A stretch of 64,000 nt of DNA. It comes from Paenibacillus sp. HGH0039. Lineage in GTDB: Bacteria > Bacillota > Bacilli > Paenibacillales > NBRC-103111. The stretch lies in contig NZ_KE150412.1 of assembly GCF_000411255.1 (NCBI RefSeq), positions 2,436,108 through 2,500,107 of the forward strand. The letters run 5' to 3'. Positions 16,849 through 26,956 of the stretch are shown here, one piece after another. Position 1 is the stretch's first letter; each line of letters opens with the position of its first letter. The notes under the pieces were generated by a model, which saw only the letters and a list, made by a program, of their open reading frames with translations, was not told where the DNA came from and made no database searches. The translations under genes were made by a program, and so were the position numbers.

Positions 16849-17436
16849 CTATGCGTGAAGCCGTTTGAACATATGCCGGATATAGCGTCCGATCAGCAGC
16901 GCCGTGCTCCGGCCCAGTTTTGCCCCCGCAAAAGCGAGCAGAACGCCCCCGGCCATCACGAAGAGGGATTTTACGAAGGTGTCCACCCGAATCCCCGCAA
17001 AGTAAAGGTCCATGTACGGAACCGCAAGCGGAACCAGAATGAAGATGACAGGAGCAATGTAGCAAAGCACGGCTAAAAGAAGGGCAAGCAGACCCAGCGG
17101 GAATTTCAGCATCAGCCAGCCGATGATCGTCCAGTTCCGGCGGTCCGCAAGCTCTTCTTTCGCCTGCTGCCATACGGAGCCTTCGCTTTTTTGCGGCCGC
17201 TCGTAAGGCTCAATGGAAAGATCCGTGTAGATTTTGGTTTGAATTCTTTCATATCGGGCGAACGTGCGCGTACTGCGCATGACATAGGTGATCATCGGCA
17301 GCCCGACCAGGGTAAAAGCCATGCTCAGGCTGAATACCAGGCTGACCAGGTAGAAGCAAAAGTAAAACACTCCTGTAATGAAAGTAAGCAGCAAAAAATA
17401 AATATCTTGCAGACTTTGCACGATTTCTTTTTTCAT
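16849..17436 (-). CDS. Sensor-domain membrane protein of a two-component locus
   Basis: A 195-residue protein with four membrane segments in two pairs (FLLLTFITGVFYFCFYLVSL, SMAFTLVGLPMITYVM, then two C-terminal pairs around LLALLLAVLCYIAPVIFIL). The ITGVFYF and FTLVGLP elements fit the 'putative sensor' domain family, usually found beside or fused to LuxR-type two-component kinases. It lies 72 bases upstream of the kinase-regulator gene on the same strand, so I infer that it feeds signal to that kinase. ATG 17436 has a weak GAGG element. Its divergent promoter region carries a perfect 16-base palindrome. Confidence 0.7.
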   Translation of the reverse strand: MKKEIVQSLQDIYFLLLTFITGVFYFCFYLVSLVFSLSMAFTLVGLPMITYVMRSTRTFARYERIQTKIYTDLSIEPYERPQKSEGSVWQQAKEELADRRNWTIIGWLMLKFPLGLLALLLAVLCYIAPVIFILVPLAVPYMDLYFAGIRVDTFVKSLFVMAGGVLLAFAGAKLGRSTALLIGRYIRHMFKRLHA

Positions 17437-17531
17437 GGAACCTCGGTCCTTTCTTGTTCGTTCTTGTGATTTCGTTTGTGCCCGGTATCTCCTCCGGCTG
17501 CTTGTATCCTAAACCGCCTGCTGTCAGCTGC

Positions 17532-17600
17532 GCCAGTGAGCAAATGTCATATGACATTCCCGGCACAACAAATGACGGACCCTGACGGATGCTCACTGGC
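17532..17600. promoter_or_regulatory. Inverted-repeat control region between divergent envelope genes
   Basis: An 11-base perfect inverted repeat (GCCAGTGAGCA at 17532-17542, TGCTCACTGGC at 17590-17600) brackets a 16-base perfect palindrome AATGTCATATGACATT at 17543-17558. It lies between the sensor/kinase operon and the lipoprotein gene. I infer that it is the operator of the cognate LuxR-type regulator. Confidence 0.55.
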
Positions 17601-17654
17601 CGCGGTGACGGGAAGTCTGGGATGCTGGGCACATCAAGGAAAGGAGAATGAACC

Positions 17655-19643
17655 ATGAAAAAAAACGTACGCCACGCAAGTCTTGCCCTGCTCGTCCTGT
17701 CTTCATCTGTCTTTACGGCCTGTACGCCCGCCGCCAAGCCGCACGAGGCTACGCAGCCCGGTCAAGGTTCCGTCCAAGGGCCTGTCGACGCGAAGGAAGT
17801 AGAGGCGTTTGCCGATCCTGTCTTTGCCGAGAAAATGAAAAAATACAACGTCAACGGCTCCAGCTTCGTGGTCGTTAAAGACGGCAAGGTCGTGCTGAGT
17901 AAAGGGTACGGCTATGCGGACAAGGAAAAGAACATTCCGGTCGACAAAGACACGGTATTCCAGATCGGCTCCGTCACCAAAACGTTTACCGCTCTGGCCG
18001 CCCTGCAGCTTGTGGACGAGGGGAAAATGGAGTTGAGGGGCGACATCGAGCCCTACCTGGACGGCTTGAAGGTGCCCAACAAAACAGGCACGCCGCTCAC
18101 GTTATTCGATCTTCTCACCTACACGAGCGGGGTCGATTATCCGGACATTACGACTTATGTAGGACCCGAATTCGTCGATCAGGATATCCCCACGAAACCG
18201 TTCCTGGCCGAGCACATGCCTACGGTCGTGCGGAAGCCGGGCGAAGCCTACACTTACGATAACTTCGGTTTTCTGCTGGCCGGATATGCCGTTCAGAACG
18301 TGAGCGGACTGCGTTATGACAAGTACATGCAGGAAAAGGTGTTCAAGCCGCTCGGCATGAATTCCACAAGCGTCCGTTTTACGCCGGAGCTGCTTGCAAG
18401 GATGGCTGTTCATTACGATCCGGCCGGCAAGCCTATGCCGACGGCAGGTCCGGCGCCGAGTGACGGGCCTCAGGGAAGCATCCTCTCGACGGCGGAAGAT
18501 ATGTCCAACTATTTGATCATGCAGCTCCAGAAGGGCAAATACGACGGCAAACAAATCGTCAGCCCCAAGAGCATCGATCTCATGCACAATTATCAGGTAT
18601 TCTCGGAAAAATCGATGCCGATTACGACGGTCGGCTTTGAGGGGTACTTTCCGGAGCTCATGAACGGCCACCATGTGGTGCTGAAAGGCGGAAGCATGCC
18701 GGGACACCAGTCCCTGATCGTTCTGCTTCCGGATAAGAATACGGGGATTTACATGTCCTATAACAATGACTCCATGATGAGTGTCGAAGTGTACGAGGAA
18801 TTCATGGATCACTATTTCCCCGCCGAGAAAGAAGCCGAGAAGCCGACTTACCTTCCTTTGAATGAAAAAGAAGCGCAGCGATACACGGGCATGTACCAGA
18901 ATACGCGCATGCTGTTCCTGAAATCGAAGTTTTCCTACGACAACGGCAATCTGATCATGGAAACCAATTCCTCGGGCAAACATACCCTGAAAATGATCCA
19001 TCCGCTGCTTTTCGAAGACGAGTCCGGGAACAAGTTAGCGTTCAAAAAAGACAGCCACGGGCAGATCGAGTACTTCTATTACTCGAACCGGAACAGCATG
19101 GATTTCGCTTCCGATGCCCAGAAGATGCACGAGAAATCCCCGTTTGAGGACGTCGCCAAAGACAGCCCGTACAAAATCCACATCGATAACATGAATACGT
19201 GGGGAATTATGGGCGCCAAGACAGGCAATTCGTTCGAACCTAAAGGCGTGATGACCCAAGGGGAATTTGCGGATGTGCTTCTGCGGGCCCACGGGTGGTA
19301 CGGCATCGTTTATTCGGTCGAAGGCAACAAAAAATGGATGGTCGCCGGTATCCCGGGCTTCGACCGGAACGCTCCGGTCACACGGCAGATGGCCGCCGCC
19401 ATGATCCAGAACATGAAGCAGCTTAAGCCTGCGTCGGAAATCAAACTGACCGGACCGACCGACGAGTGGGCGGTTAAAGCCGTCACTGCGCTGGTGTCGC
19501 AGGGCATCGTAGACCCCGACGCCTCCGTTAATCCGGACGGCTCGGTCGATTTCCGCTCCAAGCAGCCGCTGCTTCGCCAGGAAGCCGCTGTTCTGCTGGA
19601 TAAAACGTTTGGCTGCTATACGCTGCCGCTTAAAGTGCAGTAA
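17655..19643 (+). CDS. Beta-lactamase-fold serine hydrolase lipoprotein with SLH-like C-terminus
   Basis: Class-C beta-lactamase/DD-peptidase family. A lipoprotein signal peptide ends at Cys23 (VFTAC). The active-site SxxK is SVTK at 106-109 and the second motif is Tyr-Asp-Asn at 201-203; KGGSMPGHQS provides the HxG-like third element. Residues from about 385 to 480 form an extension common in this family, and 500-655 resemble SLH modules that bind cell-wall polymers. ATG 17655 has AAAGGAGA upstream. It is divergent from the sensor/kinase operon with the palindromic operator between them, suggesting control by it. True peptidase, esterase or beta-lactamase activity cannot be distinguished. 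Confidence 0.82.
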   Translation: MKKNVRHASLALLVLSSSVFTACTPAAKPHEATQPGQGSVQGPVDAKEVEAFADPVFAEKMKKYNVNGSSFVVVKDGKVVLSKGYGYADKEKNIPVDKDTVFQIGSVTKTFTALAALQLVDEGKMELRGDIEPYLDGLKVPNKTGTPLTLFDLLTYTSGVDYPDITTYVGPEFVDQDIPTKPFLAEHMPTVVRKPGEAYTYDNFGFLLAGYAVQNVSGLRYDKYMQEKVFKPLGMNSTSVRFTPELLARMAVHYDPAGKPMPTAGPAPSDGPQGSILSTAEDMSNYLIMQLQKGKYDGKQIVSPKSIDLMHNYQVFSEKSMPITTVGFEGYFPELMNGHHVVLKGGSMPGHQSLIVLLPDKNTGIYMSYNNDSMMSVEVYEEFMDHYFPAEKEAEKPTYLPLNEKEAQRYTGMYQNTRMLFLKSKFSYDNGNLIMETNSSGKHTLKMIHPLLFEDESGNKLAFKKDSHGQIEYFYYSNRNSMDFASDAQKMHEKSPFEDVAKDSPYKIHIDNMNTWGIMGAKTGNSFEPKGVMTQGEFADVLLRAHGWYGIVYSVEGNKKWMVAGIPGFDRNAPVTRQMAAAMIQNMKQLKPASEIKLTGPTDEWAVKAVTALVSQGIVDPDASVNPDGSVDFRSKQPLLRQEAAVLLDKTFGCYTLPLKVQ

Positions 19644-19647
19644 ACCC

Positions 19648-20325
19648 TTAGCCGGAGCCGACATCCAACCCGCCGAACCACACCGCGGCCGAAACAGAAG
19701 CGCCGGGAGGAGCATGGAGCCGCTTTTTCTTGAAAAAGCCGCCCTGCTCCTCTTTTTGCGCCCAGTCCGGCGGAACCAGCAGCTCTACGCCTCCGAAGCC
19801 GCAGCGGACCCGGACACGCTCGGTTCCCAGCAGGCGGGACCAGCGCAAGGTTGAGCTGCCCAGCCCGATCCGGATGTCCGCCTCGCCCGGCAGGCCGGCC
19901 AGAGACACGTCGCCGCAGCGAAGCCGGACTCGGACGCGGTCCGACCCGGTGTAACCGGAAACCTCGCCCGAGAAACCTTTCACGCTGAGCGGGCCGTATC
20001 CGCCGTTAAGGCTGACCACTCCCGCGAGAAAAGTCAGATCCACCGCGGTGTCTTCCGGCAGATGGATGTCGATGCGCAGCCGTTCTTTCTGGCCGTGTCT
20101 CAAGTACGCGGGAAGATTGCGGCCTTTAAGGACGAGCCGGTCCCCCTCCCTTGCCGTGTATGCGGGAAACAGTCGGGGCTCTCCCGACAGCTTTACATAT
20201 GCTTCTTCCCCGGCGTCGAAGTGCAGGTGGAGGTTCCCGAGAACAGGCATATCCAACTCCAAAAACTTTAATCCGGCGGACGGCACCGCTTTAAAGTCCA
20301 TCCCGCTCCTATCGGTACTGATCAT
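19648..20325 (-). CDS. DUF4097/adhesin-like beta-helical protein
   Basis: A 225-residue soluble protein made of repeated beta-strand turns (VDLTFLAGVVSLNGGYGPLSVKGFSGEVSGYTGSDRV and similar). This is the pattern of the DUF4097/DUF2807 'putative adhesin' families, often encoded with envelope-stress systems. There is no signal peptide. ATG 20325 has AAGGAAGCG upstream. It is convergent with the serine hydrolase, the two stops being four bases apart. The molecular role is not known. Confidence 0.6.
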   Translation of the reverse strand: MISTDRSGMDFKAVPSAGLKFLELDMPVLGNLHLHFDAGEEAYVKLSGEPRLFPAYTAREGDRLVLKGRNLPAYLRHGQKERLRIDIHLPEDTAVDLTFLAGVVSLNGGYGPLSVKGFSGEVSGYTGSDRVRVRLRCGDVSLAGLPGEADIRIGLGSSTLRWSRLLGTERVRVRCGFGGVELLVPPDWAQKEEQGGFFKKKRLHAPPGASVSAAVWFGGLDVGSG

Positions 20326-20948
20326 ACCGTCGCTTCCTTCCCGTTGCGATGGATAGCCGGTTATGTCCGGTAAACGGAGTCCCCGGCCTCACCGGACTAC
20401 CGTCTCTATTGCTCGTTGTTTTTGTGTGGCCGACCGCCGTTATACGGCGCAAACCGCCGCTTAACGGGAGCCCGTAAGACCGTATTCACGATTTTCTACG
20501 TTCATCCCGTACTTCAGCATCTTCTTTTTCTCATTACCGGCGGCCTCTGTCGACAGCCTCTGTCGGCCGTCTCTCCCTCACCGCACGAGGCTCCCGGTGC
20601 GTGGTGCGGGGCGTCGCATAACGGTGCTCATTCATTTTTTCTCGTCGCTGGAGGTCTGACGCCCTCTCTCTTAAATGTCCGTCGTCCTGCCTTCTGCCGC
20701 TACCCTTATCATATAATTGCTCTCCTGCGCAATCACCGGACGCGGGATGGAATTTGCTCTCCTTCTCCGGCGGGAATTAGCTTCCAAAAAAGAAAAACCT
20801 CCACTTCCGCTTTAAGCGGAAATGGAGGTCTTTTGCGACAAATGAAGTTTGTTTATCCCAAAACAAACGGCTTTCGGCCTTATCCTTTACAGCCTCTCAG
20901 CAACACTGACAGTACAGTACAGGACAGGAAACAGCCTATCCGTGCAAA
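20326..20948. other. Intergenic region with one terminator
   Basis: About 620 bases upstream of the DUF4097 gene and downstream of the large secreted protein. Apart from the terminator at 20793-20835 I see no gene or RNA element. The open frames here have no ribosome-binding site and no family features. Confidence 0.5.
20793..20835 (-). terminator. Terminator of the large secreted protein gene
   Basis: Minus strand: ACCTCCATTTCCGC pairs almost perfectly with GCGGAAGTGGAGGT and is followed by TTTTTCTTTTTT. Confidence 0.9.
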
Positions 20949-23900
20949 CTAGCGGATTACTTTCACCACAATTTTCTCGCTGGAGGCAACACCCGAGGCA
21001 TTTACAAGCTCGGCACGGTACTCATACGTTCCCGGAGCCCGTCCCGTAAGGCTGGTTACTGCGCTCTGAGCGCTCGGAGTCGCTTCTTCCAACGCTTTCG
21101 TTTCGATCAGCTGACCGTTTTCAAACAGCCGGTATTCGGAAGCGTTGGTGCCCCACCACATGTTCATCGTCACCTTGTAGGTGCCGTCGCCATCCCAATT
21201 GTCCTGGGAAAGAACCGGCTTGCCCGGTGCGGCATTAGTCACGTTCACGACGAGCGGCGAACTTACGGTCGTTCCGTAAGCGTTGATCAGCTCGGCCGTG
21301 TACGTATACGTTCCGTTCGCTTTGCCTTTGATATCCGTTTTGACCGTCTGGGCCACCGGTGAGGCGTCCTTCAGCGTCTGCGTGCCGATCAGCACGCCGT
21401 TCTCGTACAGCTTGTACACGGAGCCGTTGGCGCCCCACCACATGTTCATCGTCACGGTAAAGCTGCCGCCTTTGAGGCCGTCATAGCCATTGTTCGAGGA
21501 CAGCACCGGCTTGCCCGGAACACCCGTTGCCAGAGGCTTGGCGGACGTAACGGTAACCGCGCCCGACACGACGGTGACGCCGCCCAGTGTTACGGAAGCC
21601 GTCAGATCCGCGGTTCCTTCGCCGACGGCCGTAAGCCTTCCCTGCGCGTTTACCGTAACCGCCGCTTCATTGCTGCTGCGGTAAACGACTTGCGCCACGG
21701 TTAAATCGGCTGCGGTGCCGTTGCTCCATGTGCCGCTCACACGAAGATCGGTCGTTTCACCGGGCTTCAGAACGGTTTTGCCGGACGTAAGCTCTACCTG
21801 GCTAAGCGTCAGGCTCGCCTTTACGTCGAAGCTGAGCGTATCCGCCGCCGTATTGTCGGCAAGATCCGTCACGCGGTACTGGATGTTGTGCGGACCGACA
21901 GCGAGCTCGCCCGCTTTCAACGTCACGCCGTCGGCAATTTCCTTCCCGTCCAGAAGCAGCTTCCGGTCCGCAATTCCCGAACCCGCATCCGTACTCAGCA
22001 GATTGAAGGTTAAGGAATCTTTGTCCGTCACATCGGAGACAGCTTGTCCGTTCAACGTCAGGGACGCGGCCGGGGCCGTTTTGTCCAGCTTGATGTTAAG
22101 GGTTTTGGCTTCCTCCTTGTTGCCTGCAGCATCCGTGGAATAGTAACGGACGATGTTCGTTCCTTCCGTTTCGACGGTGAACGGCTCCGAATAGCCTTTC
22201 GCCTCTCCGCCGTTGATATCGTACTGCGTCAGAACGGCAGCCCCTTCGTTATCGCGGGCCGTTAAGGTAACGGTAACGTTCTTGTTAAACCAGCCCTCCG
22301 CGTTGGACGTTTCCGAAAGAGTCGCAGCCGTTACCGGAGCCGTCGTATCCGCCTGTGCCGTGAAATCGGACAGTCCTCTCGGCTTCAGTTGGAACGCGCC
22401 TTTGAAAATCGCCGCGGCACCGCGGATGTCAACGGTTTGTCCTTCTTTATACGGGAAAGAAGCCTGTGTAAGCCCCGTGCGCGCGTCTACGCGGATGTGG
22501 TTCACCACATCTCCTTTGACCGCGTCAAACTCGAAAGAACCTTCCGGCACCGCGCTTTTAACAGCGCCGATTGTCACTCCGCTCAGCTCGATGAGCTGTC
22601 CCTGGTTGCCGGCCGTAACGGCATCGGCCTTCACAGGCGCAGGAACGGCCGAAGCGCCCGTTTTGGCGACTTCGACCGGATCGGTTAATTCCAGTTCCGA
22701 ATTGTAGACGGCCGTAGAGGCCGTCACCTTCACTACATCCCCGGCGTGAAATCCGCCGAGGTTCTGGTACACATAAATACCGCCGGTTGCGTCCTGCAGG
22801 TAGAAGGACTGGCCGCCGAAGATGCCCGGCTCTGTCGTAACGACGCCTTCCAGCGTCACCAGAGCTCCTTCGCCTTTGCTGCGCGCTTCGGCAACGGTAA
22901 TCTTGGCCGGAATCGGCCCCTGCTCATCCGGCAGCGGCTCGGCCGGCACGTTCGCGATCGACACGGCTTCCGTCTTCAGGTTGGTTCCGTTCTGGCGGAG
23001 CCTGAGGTTAGCCGCGCCGGTCGTGCCCGGCTTAATGCGGACGGTAAGATCCTTGTAAGCATGGCCCTTGCTGTCGGATGTGAGGCTGAAAGCCGCGCTG
23101 TATCCGTAAGAAGCCGGCCATGTGCCGTCCGCATTCCGGACCTGCGCTACCTGCGTGCCTCCCGTGGCCAGATATACGCCTGCGCTGAAGCCCGAAACGG
23201 TCGTGTTCGCAGGCAGATTGTCAACCACGACGCGGATCTGGAAGTCCGCCGCGTTCGGCAAAGTCGCCTGGCGGACGAAGCTGTACGCCGGGTTGGAAGG
23301 CACTGTCGTACCTCCGCCGCTGCCGTAGGAGCCGGCCTTGAACGTGCCGCGGTCATACCACTTGTAGCCCGCGTTCGGCGCCGCCCAAGGCTCGGGCTGA
23401 GGCTCGGTCGAAGCCGCCGGGGCCTCGAAAGGCAGCAGAGCCGTCGGCTGATCGAGCTGGAGGCCGCTTACCTGGGACAGGCTCGTGTAGCTTTCTTTCT
23501 TCGCCAGCCAGTTGATCGTGTTGACGAGCAGCACGCCGTCATTCGCCTCTTTAAAGCCGTCGTAGGTCGTCTTCTTCGCGCCTGTATCCTCGCGCAGATA
23601 CTTCGGCGTGGCATCCTCGACCGGGGAGGAATCGCCGATGAAAGCCGCTTTCCCCGCGCCTTTCTTGGCAACGGCCACGTACGGTCCTTCCGCCACTCCG
23701 CCGCCGTTATAGACGCCCTGATCGACCGCGTTGGGCCATGCCGCTTTCGTCTGCGGCAGATACACGATGCCCTTCGCCTTGGCCGGATCAAGGATAGCCA
23801 GCGTGGAGCCGGCGTGCATCGCCACCGAGGATACGCCCTTCGTGATGCCGAAGGCCTGTTCCGGAGCTACAATGTTGTTCGCGGTGATATCTCCGAGCGC

Positions 23901-24524
23901 ATTGTAGCGGAAACGCACGCCGAACTGGGAGCCGAGCCAGTCGGAGCTGACCACGTCCTGCATAGCCGCCGAGCCCGCTTCGTCCGCGCTCATGCCTTTC
24001 GCCGGATTGTCCCAGGCGCCGCGGCGGTAGCCGTTGAATACTTCCGAACCGTCCCAGCGGTTCTTGTTGCGGTCCGCGTTGTAGTGGTCGCCGATGAAGA
24101 AGATGCTTCCTCCGCCTTCCACATAAGCCGCCATGGCCGCCTGCTCGCTTGCCTTGTATGGAATATTCGCTTCCGCGACTACAAAAACATCGTATCCGCT
24201 TAAGTCGGCCAGCGTGATCGGAGTCGATTTGCGGAGTTCTTTCACATAGTAGCCATTACTCGCCAGCGCATTGCCGAAATCCGAGAACCCGCCGTCGATG
24301 ACCCAGTCCGCGGCTCCCGCCGTTTGAGCGTGGGTGTTGTCGAAAAGCACCTTTTTGCCGGCGTTCTCATTGACGACTTTCGCTTCAATATAGGGAGCCG
24401 GATCGGCCGGCCCTTCCGCCTTCACCTGCCAACCATCGGTCAATACTTGCACGGAAAGCGCCGCGGATAGGGCGAGTGAAGCCTTGAAAACCTTAGCCTT
24501 CCACCCTGCGAATCTCTTCTTCAT
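20949..24524 (-). CDS. Large secreted mosaic protein: GATase-like, OB-fold, Ig-like and NMWWG repeats
   Basis: A 1191-residue exported protein. After a signal peptide, residues about 45-340 form a ThuA/GATase-like alpha/beta domain ([40 protein letters not shown]). Residues about 555-740 carry a YhcR-type OB-fold ([34 protein letters not shown]). Two Ig-like units with DxTAP motifs follow, then a BIG2-type domain ([21 protein letters not shown]). The C-terminus has two repeats of about 90 residues centred on [13 protein letters not shown] and [13 protein letters not shown], like the ChiA N-terminal/chitin-binding-type modules of Paenibacillus enzymes. No catalytic centre is recognised. ATG 24524 has a ribosome-binding site (AAAGGAGGAAATTC). 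I infer an extracellular polysaccharide- or nucleic-acid-associated role. Confidence 0.7.
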   Translation of the reverse strand: MKKRFAGWKAKVFKASLALSAALSVQVLTDGWQVKAEGPADPAPYIEAKVVNENAGKKVLFDNTHAQTAGAADWVIDGGFSDFGNALASNGYYVKELRKSTPITLADLSGYDVFVVAEANIPYKASEQAAMAAYVEGGGSIFFIGDHYNADRNKNRWDGSEVFNGYRRGAWDNPAKGMSADEAGSAAMQDVVSSDWLGSQFGVRFRYNALGDITANNIVAPEQAFGITKGVSSVAMHAGSTLAILDPAKAKGIVYLPQTKAAWPNAVDQGVYNGGGVAEGPYVAVAKKGAGKAAFIGDSSPVEDATPKYLREDTGAKKTTYDGFKEANDGVLLVNTINWLAKKESYTSLSQVSGLQLDQPTALLPFEAPAASTEPQPEPWAAPNAGYKWYDRGTFKAGSYGSGGGTTVPSNPAYSFVRQATLPNAADFQIRVVVDNLPANTTVSGFSAGVYLATGGTQVAQVRNADGTWPASYGYSAAFSLTSDSKGHAYKDLTVRIKPGTTGAANLRLRQNGTNLKTEAVSIANVPAEPLPDEQGPIPAKITVAEARSKGEGALVTLEGVVTTEPGIFGGQSFYLQDATGGIYVYQNLGGFHAGDVVKVTASTAVYNSELELTDPVEVAKTGASAVPAPVKADAVTAGNQGQLIELSGVTIGAVKSAVPEGSFEFDAVKGDVVNHIRVDARTGLTQASFPYKEGQTVDIRGAAAIFKGAFQLKPRGLSDFTAQADTTAPVTAATLSETSNAEGWFNKNVTVTLTARDNEGAAVLTQYDINGGEAKGYSEPFTVETEGTNIVRYYSTDAAGNKEEAKTLNIKLDKTAPAASLTLNGQAVSDVTDKDSLTFNLLSTDAGSGIADRKLLLDGKEIADGVTLKAGELAVGPHNIQYRVTDLADNTAADTLSFDVKASLTLSQVELTSGKTVLKPGETTDLRVSGTWSNGTAADLTVAQVVYRSSNEAAVTVNAQGRLTAVGEGTADLTASVTLGGVTVVSGAVTVTSAKPLATGVPGKPVLSSNNGYDGLKGGSFTVTMNMWWGANGSVYKLYENGVLIGTQTLKDASPVAQTVKTDIKGKANGTYTYTAELINAYGTTVSSPLVVNVTNAAPGKPVLSQDNWDGDGTYKVTMNMWWGTNASEYRLFENGQLIETKALEEATPSAQSAVTSLTGRAPGTYEYRAELVNASGVASSEKIVVKVIR

Positions 24525-24689
24525 GAATTTCCTCCTTTATACTGGAAGCTAGTTGAACTTTCGACCTCATTCTACCATGGATAAGTCAGGAGAAGTGGTA
24601 TTTTTTTGTAAAGATAAACCGCTCTCTTTGCACTTCCTTTCACGGATCGATATAGACTTTTACAACCTTGCAGCCCCCTGCTCCTCCAC

Positions 24690-24726
24690 AAAAAAACAGC
24701 CGTCAGCTTCGGGCTGGCGGCCGTTC
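24690..24726 (-). terminator. Terminator of the beta-amylase gene
   Basis: Minus strand: GCCGCCAGC-CCGAA-GCTGACGGC flanked by AAC/GTT and followed by seven T, about 60 bases after the beta-amylase stop. Confidence 0.85.
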
Positions 24727-24787
24727 AAAGAAACCATCGGGCGGTTGGTTCCCTCCCGCTTCTGCTTGCGGTACGCGCGGGAAGAAG

Positions 24788-26461
24788 TTAAGAGGGCCCT
24801 CCGGCTTTAACGGTTCCTGCCGCTCCTCCCGTGCCGGGTGTGTAGGTGGAAGTGCCGGTGCCGAAGAAATAGTTGTTCATGCTGTTGCTGTCCCAATTGT
24901 TGTTCCCGTCGTTAAAAGCCGCTTCCAATTGAGTCGCCGCGCCGATATTGACCGTGATTTTGGCGTAGCCGCTAATTTCGGAATCGGCCATTTTTACGCC
25001 CGGTACGGCTGTCCAGGTCCCTCCTGCGGGACGGTAATGGATGTACGGGCTTGAGTAACCTTTCTTGTAGTACACGGTTACGGTATTGTTCGTGCCCCCG
25101 GAACCCGTTCCCGCATGGCTGATGACGTATTTCTTGAAGTTCGCCATCTCGCCTGTGACGGAACCGTCCGCATTCACGACGTTAGCGAGACGCAGAAGCG
25201 TGAAGCCGCTAAATCCGAAGCGGGTCAGCTTTTCCTCGATTTTTTGGAACGCGGCCGTTCCCGAAGCCGGAAGCGCATTTTCCCCGTTGAGGCGGACGCC
25301 TTTGGCGCCCGCAATACCTGCGACGGTATCGACAAGTGTGGACGGCATGGAGTAATTCGGCGCGCTTCCGCTGTCGGACATCTCCAGGCAGGTGAACGTC
25401 AGATCCAGGTTGCTGTCCTTGAACTTCTGCAGCAGACGGTTGTAATCGTAATACCCGGCAGCCTGCTCCGCACTGTGCGGCATAGACGGATTCGTCATCT
25501 GCCAGTGGACGCCGGATACCTTGGCTCCGATCGGCACGCCGAACACGGAATCGAAATTTTTATGCGCGGCACTGCCGATTACACCCAGATGATTTTCCAG
25601 CACGCTTTGGTACCAGGACAGAAAGTCTTTGCCGTAAGCGGTCTTGTAACCTCCGTTCGTGTAGAAGCCGTCTCCGTCATTAGGAGGACTGATCTGATCG
25701 ATCGAAGTCAGGCTCAGGCCCCATGCGCTGTTGATTCCGCTGAGCGATCCGTATTTGGCCGTCATGGCCGTGCGGAACGCCTGCTTCGCGGTATCCGTGT
25801 AAGCCTGGAACTTGCCCCGGGACGGGTAGCTCCATCCGGCAGCCGGATAATAAGAAGGAAATCTCAATTCCCCGGACGGGCCGCCGCTTAAATAAATCTT
25901 CGGAATAATATCCTTGTAGGAAGCGAAATTAGCCGCAAAAGAAGCGTAAAGCTCGCTGTACTGAGTACCTAGTCCGCTCCAGAAAGGCGACACGGCTTCG
26001 TTGTTCACATAACCGGTTTCGCTTTTGAACTGCATCTGGTCCGCCGTCCCTTTAGCCCACAGCCAGTTCGGCAGCGGAATGTTGCAGTCGTCCCCGACAT
26101 TGCCGCCGCATTTGTGCGTGGACAGGATCGGAACCCACTTTAGCCCCGCTTCCCGTACGGCACCCGCGTACGTCTTGTAATAGCTCCAGTCGAATTGGTT
26201 ATCTCCGGCGCTTTCCACCATCCCCCACCAGACATCGGTCGTGACGGCATATACTCCGTTGTTTTTTAGCGTGAGAAGCTGGTTCTTGAAGGCGCTCCAG
26301 TCCGTAACCTTCGTCAGCGGTCCCATCACCGATGCCTGAAAATCACCGGCAACCGCAGCACCGGCCCTGGCCGGTCCCCAGCCCAGAACCGTCGTCAGTA
26401 CCAGAATGAAACCGAGCAGCTGCAGGGCCGCTTTTTTCATGCTTTTTTTCGTCAAACTCAT
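24788..26461 (-). CDS. Secreted beta-amylase (GH14) with CBM25 starch-binding domain
   Basis: Hydrolyses starch from non-reducing ends, releasing maltose. Signal peptide at residues 1-36 (ARAGAAVA). The GH14 barrel shows YAVTTDVWWGMVE, the mobile-loop THKCGGNVGDDCNIPLP, catalytic acid Glu198 in SGGPSGELRFPSYY and catalytic base Glu394 in NGENAL; the spacing of 196 residues agrees with the pair in the B. cereus enzyme. The C-terminal domain (about 455-545) is a CBM25 module (VTVYYKKGYSSPYIHYRP). I start at ATG 26461, which has GGAAGGG eight bases upstream. A perfect cre box in the leader indicates CcpA-mediated glucose repression. Confidence 0.92.
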   Translation of the reverse strand: MSLTKKSMKKAALQLLGFILVLTTVLGWGPARAGAAVAGDFQASVMGPLTKVTDWSAFKNQLLTLKNNGVYAVTTDVWWGMVESAGDNQFDWSYYKTYAGAVREAGLKWVPILSTHKCGGNVGDDCNIPLPNWLWAKGTADQMQFKSETGYVNNEAVSPFWSGLGTQYSELYASFAANFASYKDIIPKIYLSGGPSGELRFPSYYPAAGWSYPSRGKFQAYTDTAKQAFRTAMTAKYGSLSGINSAWGLSLTSIDQISPPNDGDGFYTNGGYKTAYGKDFLSWYQSVLENHLGVIGSAAHKNFDSVFGVPIGAKVSGVHWQMTNPSMPHSAEQAAGYYDYNRLLQKFKDSNLDLTFTCLEMSDSGSAPNYSMPSTLVDTVAGIAGAKGVRLNGENALPASGTAAFQKIEEKLTRFGFSGFTLLRLANVVNADGSVTGEMANFKKYVISHAGTGSGGTNNTVTVYYKKGYSSPYIHYRPAGGTWTAVPGVKMADSEISGYAKITVNIGAATQLEAAFNDGNNNWDSNSMNNYFFGTGTSTYTPGTGGAAGTVKAGGPS

Positions 26462-26646
26462 CCCATACACCCTTCCTTTATCAAGCATTTTATCGAGAGT
26501 ACAAAGGTCCCCGCGCCGCAGCCGGCTGCCTTTTTTCTCTCATTCCCTTGAATCCTGCGTCTTATGTAGTCCGGTTAAGCTGCGGTTTTTCGTGTGCGCT
26601 GCCTAACAAAAGGCACGGTCAGAATGTGTCATTTCCCTCCTTAATA

Positions 26647-26660
26647 TGAAATCGCTTACA
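26647..26660. promoter_or_regulatory. cre site for CcpA
   Basis: TGAAATCGCTTACA matches the catabolite-responsive-element consensus TGWAANCGNTNWCA at every position. It lies a few bases downstream of a minus-strand TATAAT (26672-26667), so it overlaps the likely transcription start of the beta-amylase gene and should repress it when sugar is plentiful. Confidence 0.8.
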
Positions 26661-26956
26661 AATTGTATTATAAAGAATGGACAAGCTGCAAAACGACCCC
26701 AAAGATTGTCAAAAGGGTGGACTATCTTGTTTGATATGAACTCCCCGGGCAAAACAAAGACGGGAAAGGGTCCCCTTTCCCGCCTGCCGGTGATTTTGTT
26801 CAACAGATTCCCGATCCGCGGCTGCTGTAAACTCTTTTAAAAATTAAGTAAAATACCAAGCCCCATTCATAAAACCTTTACACAACAACGATCTCCCTCT
26901 GACAAATAATAGGTATGGTAAGAAATGTAAATAAAATCGATGACCGAGGAGGCTCT
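26661..26956. other. Divergent promoter region, beta-amylase / metallophosphoesterase
   Basis: Non-coding. Besides the TATAAT at 26667-26672 it holds a hairpin (GGGAAAGG/CCTTTCCC, 26763-26782) with no clear partner gene. The short open frames here are unsupported. Confidence 0.45.

Noticed and set aside
22746..24203. 485-codon plus-strand frame
   Set aside because: Antisense to the large secreted protein, arginine-rich shadow composition.
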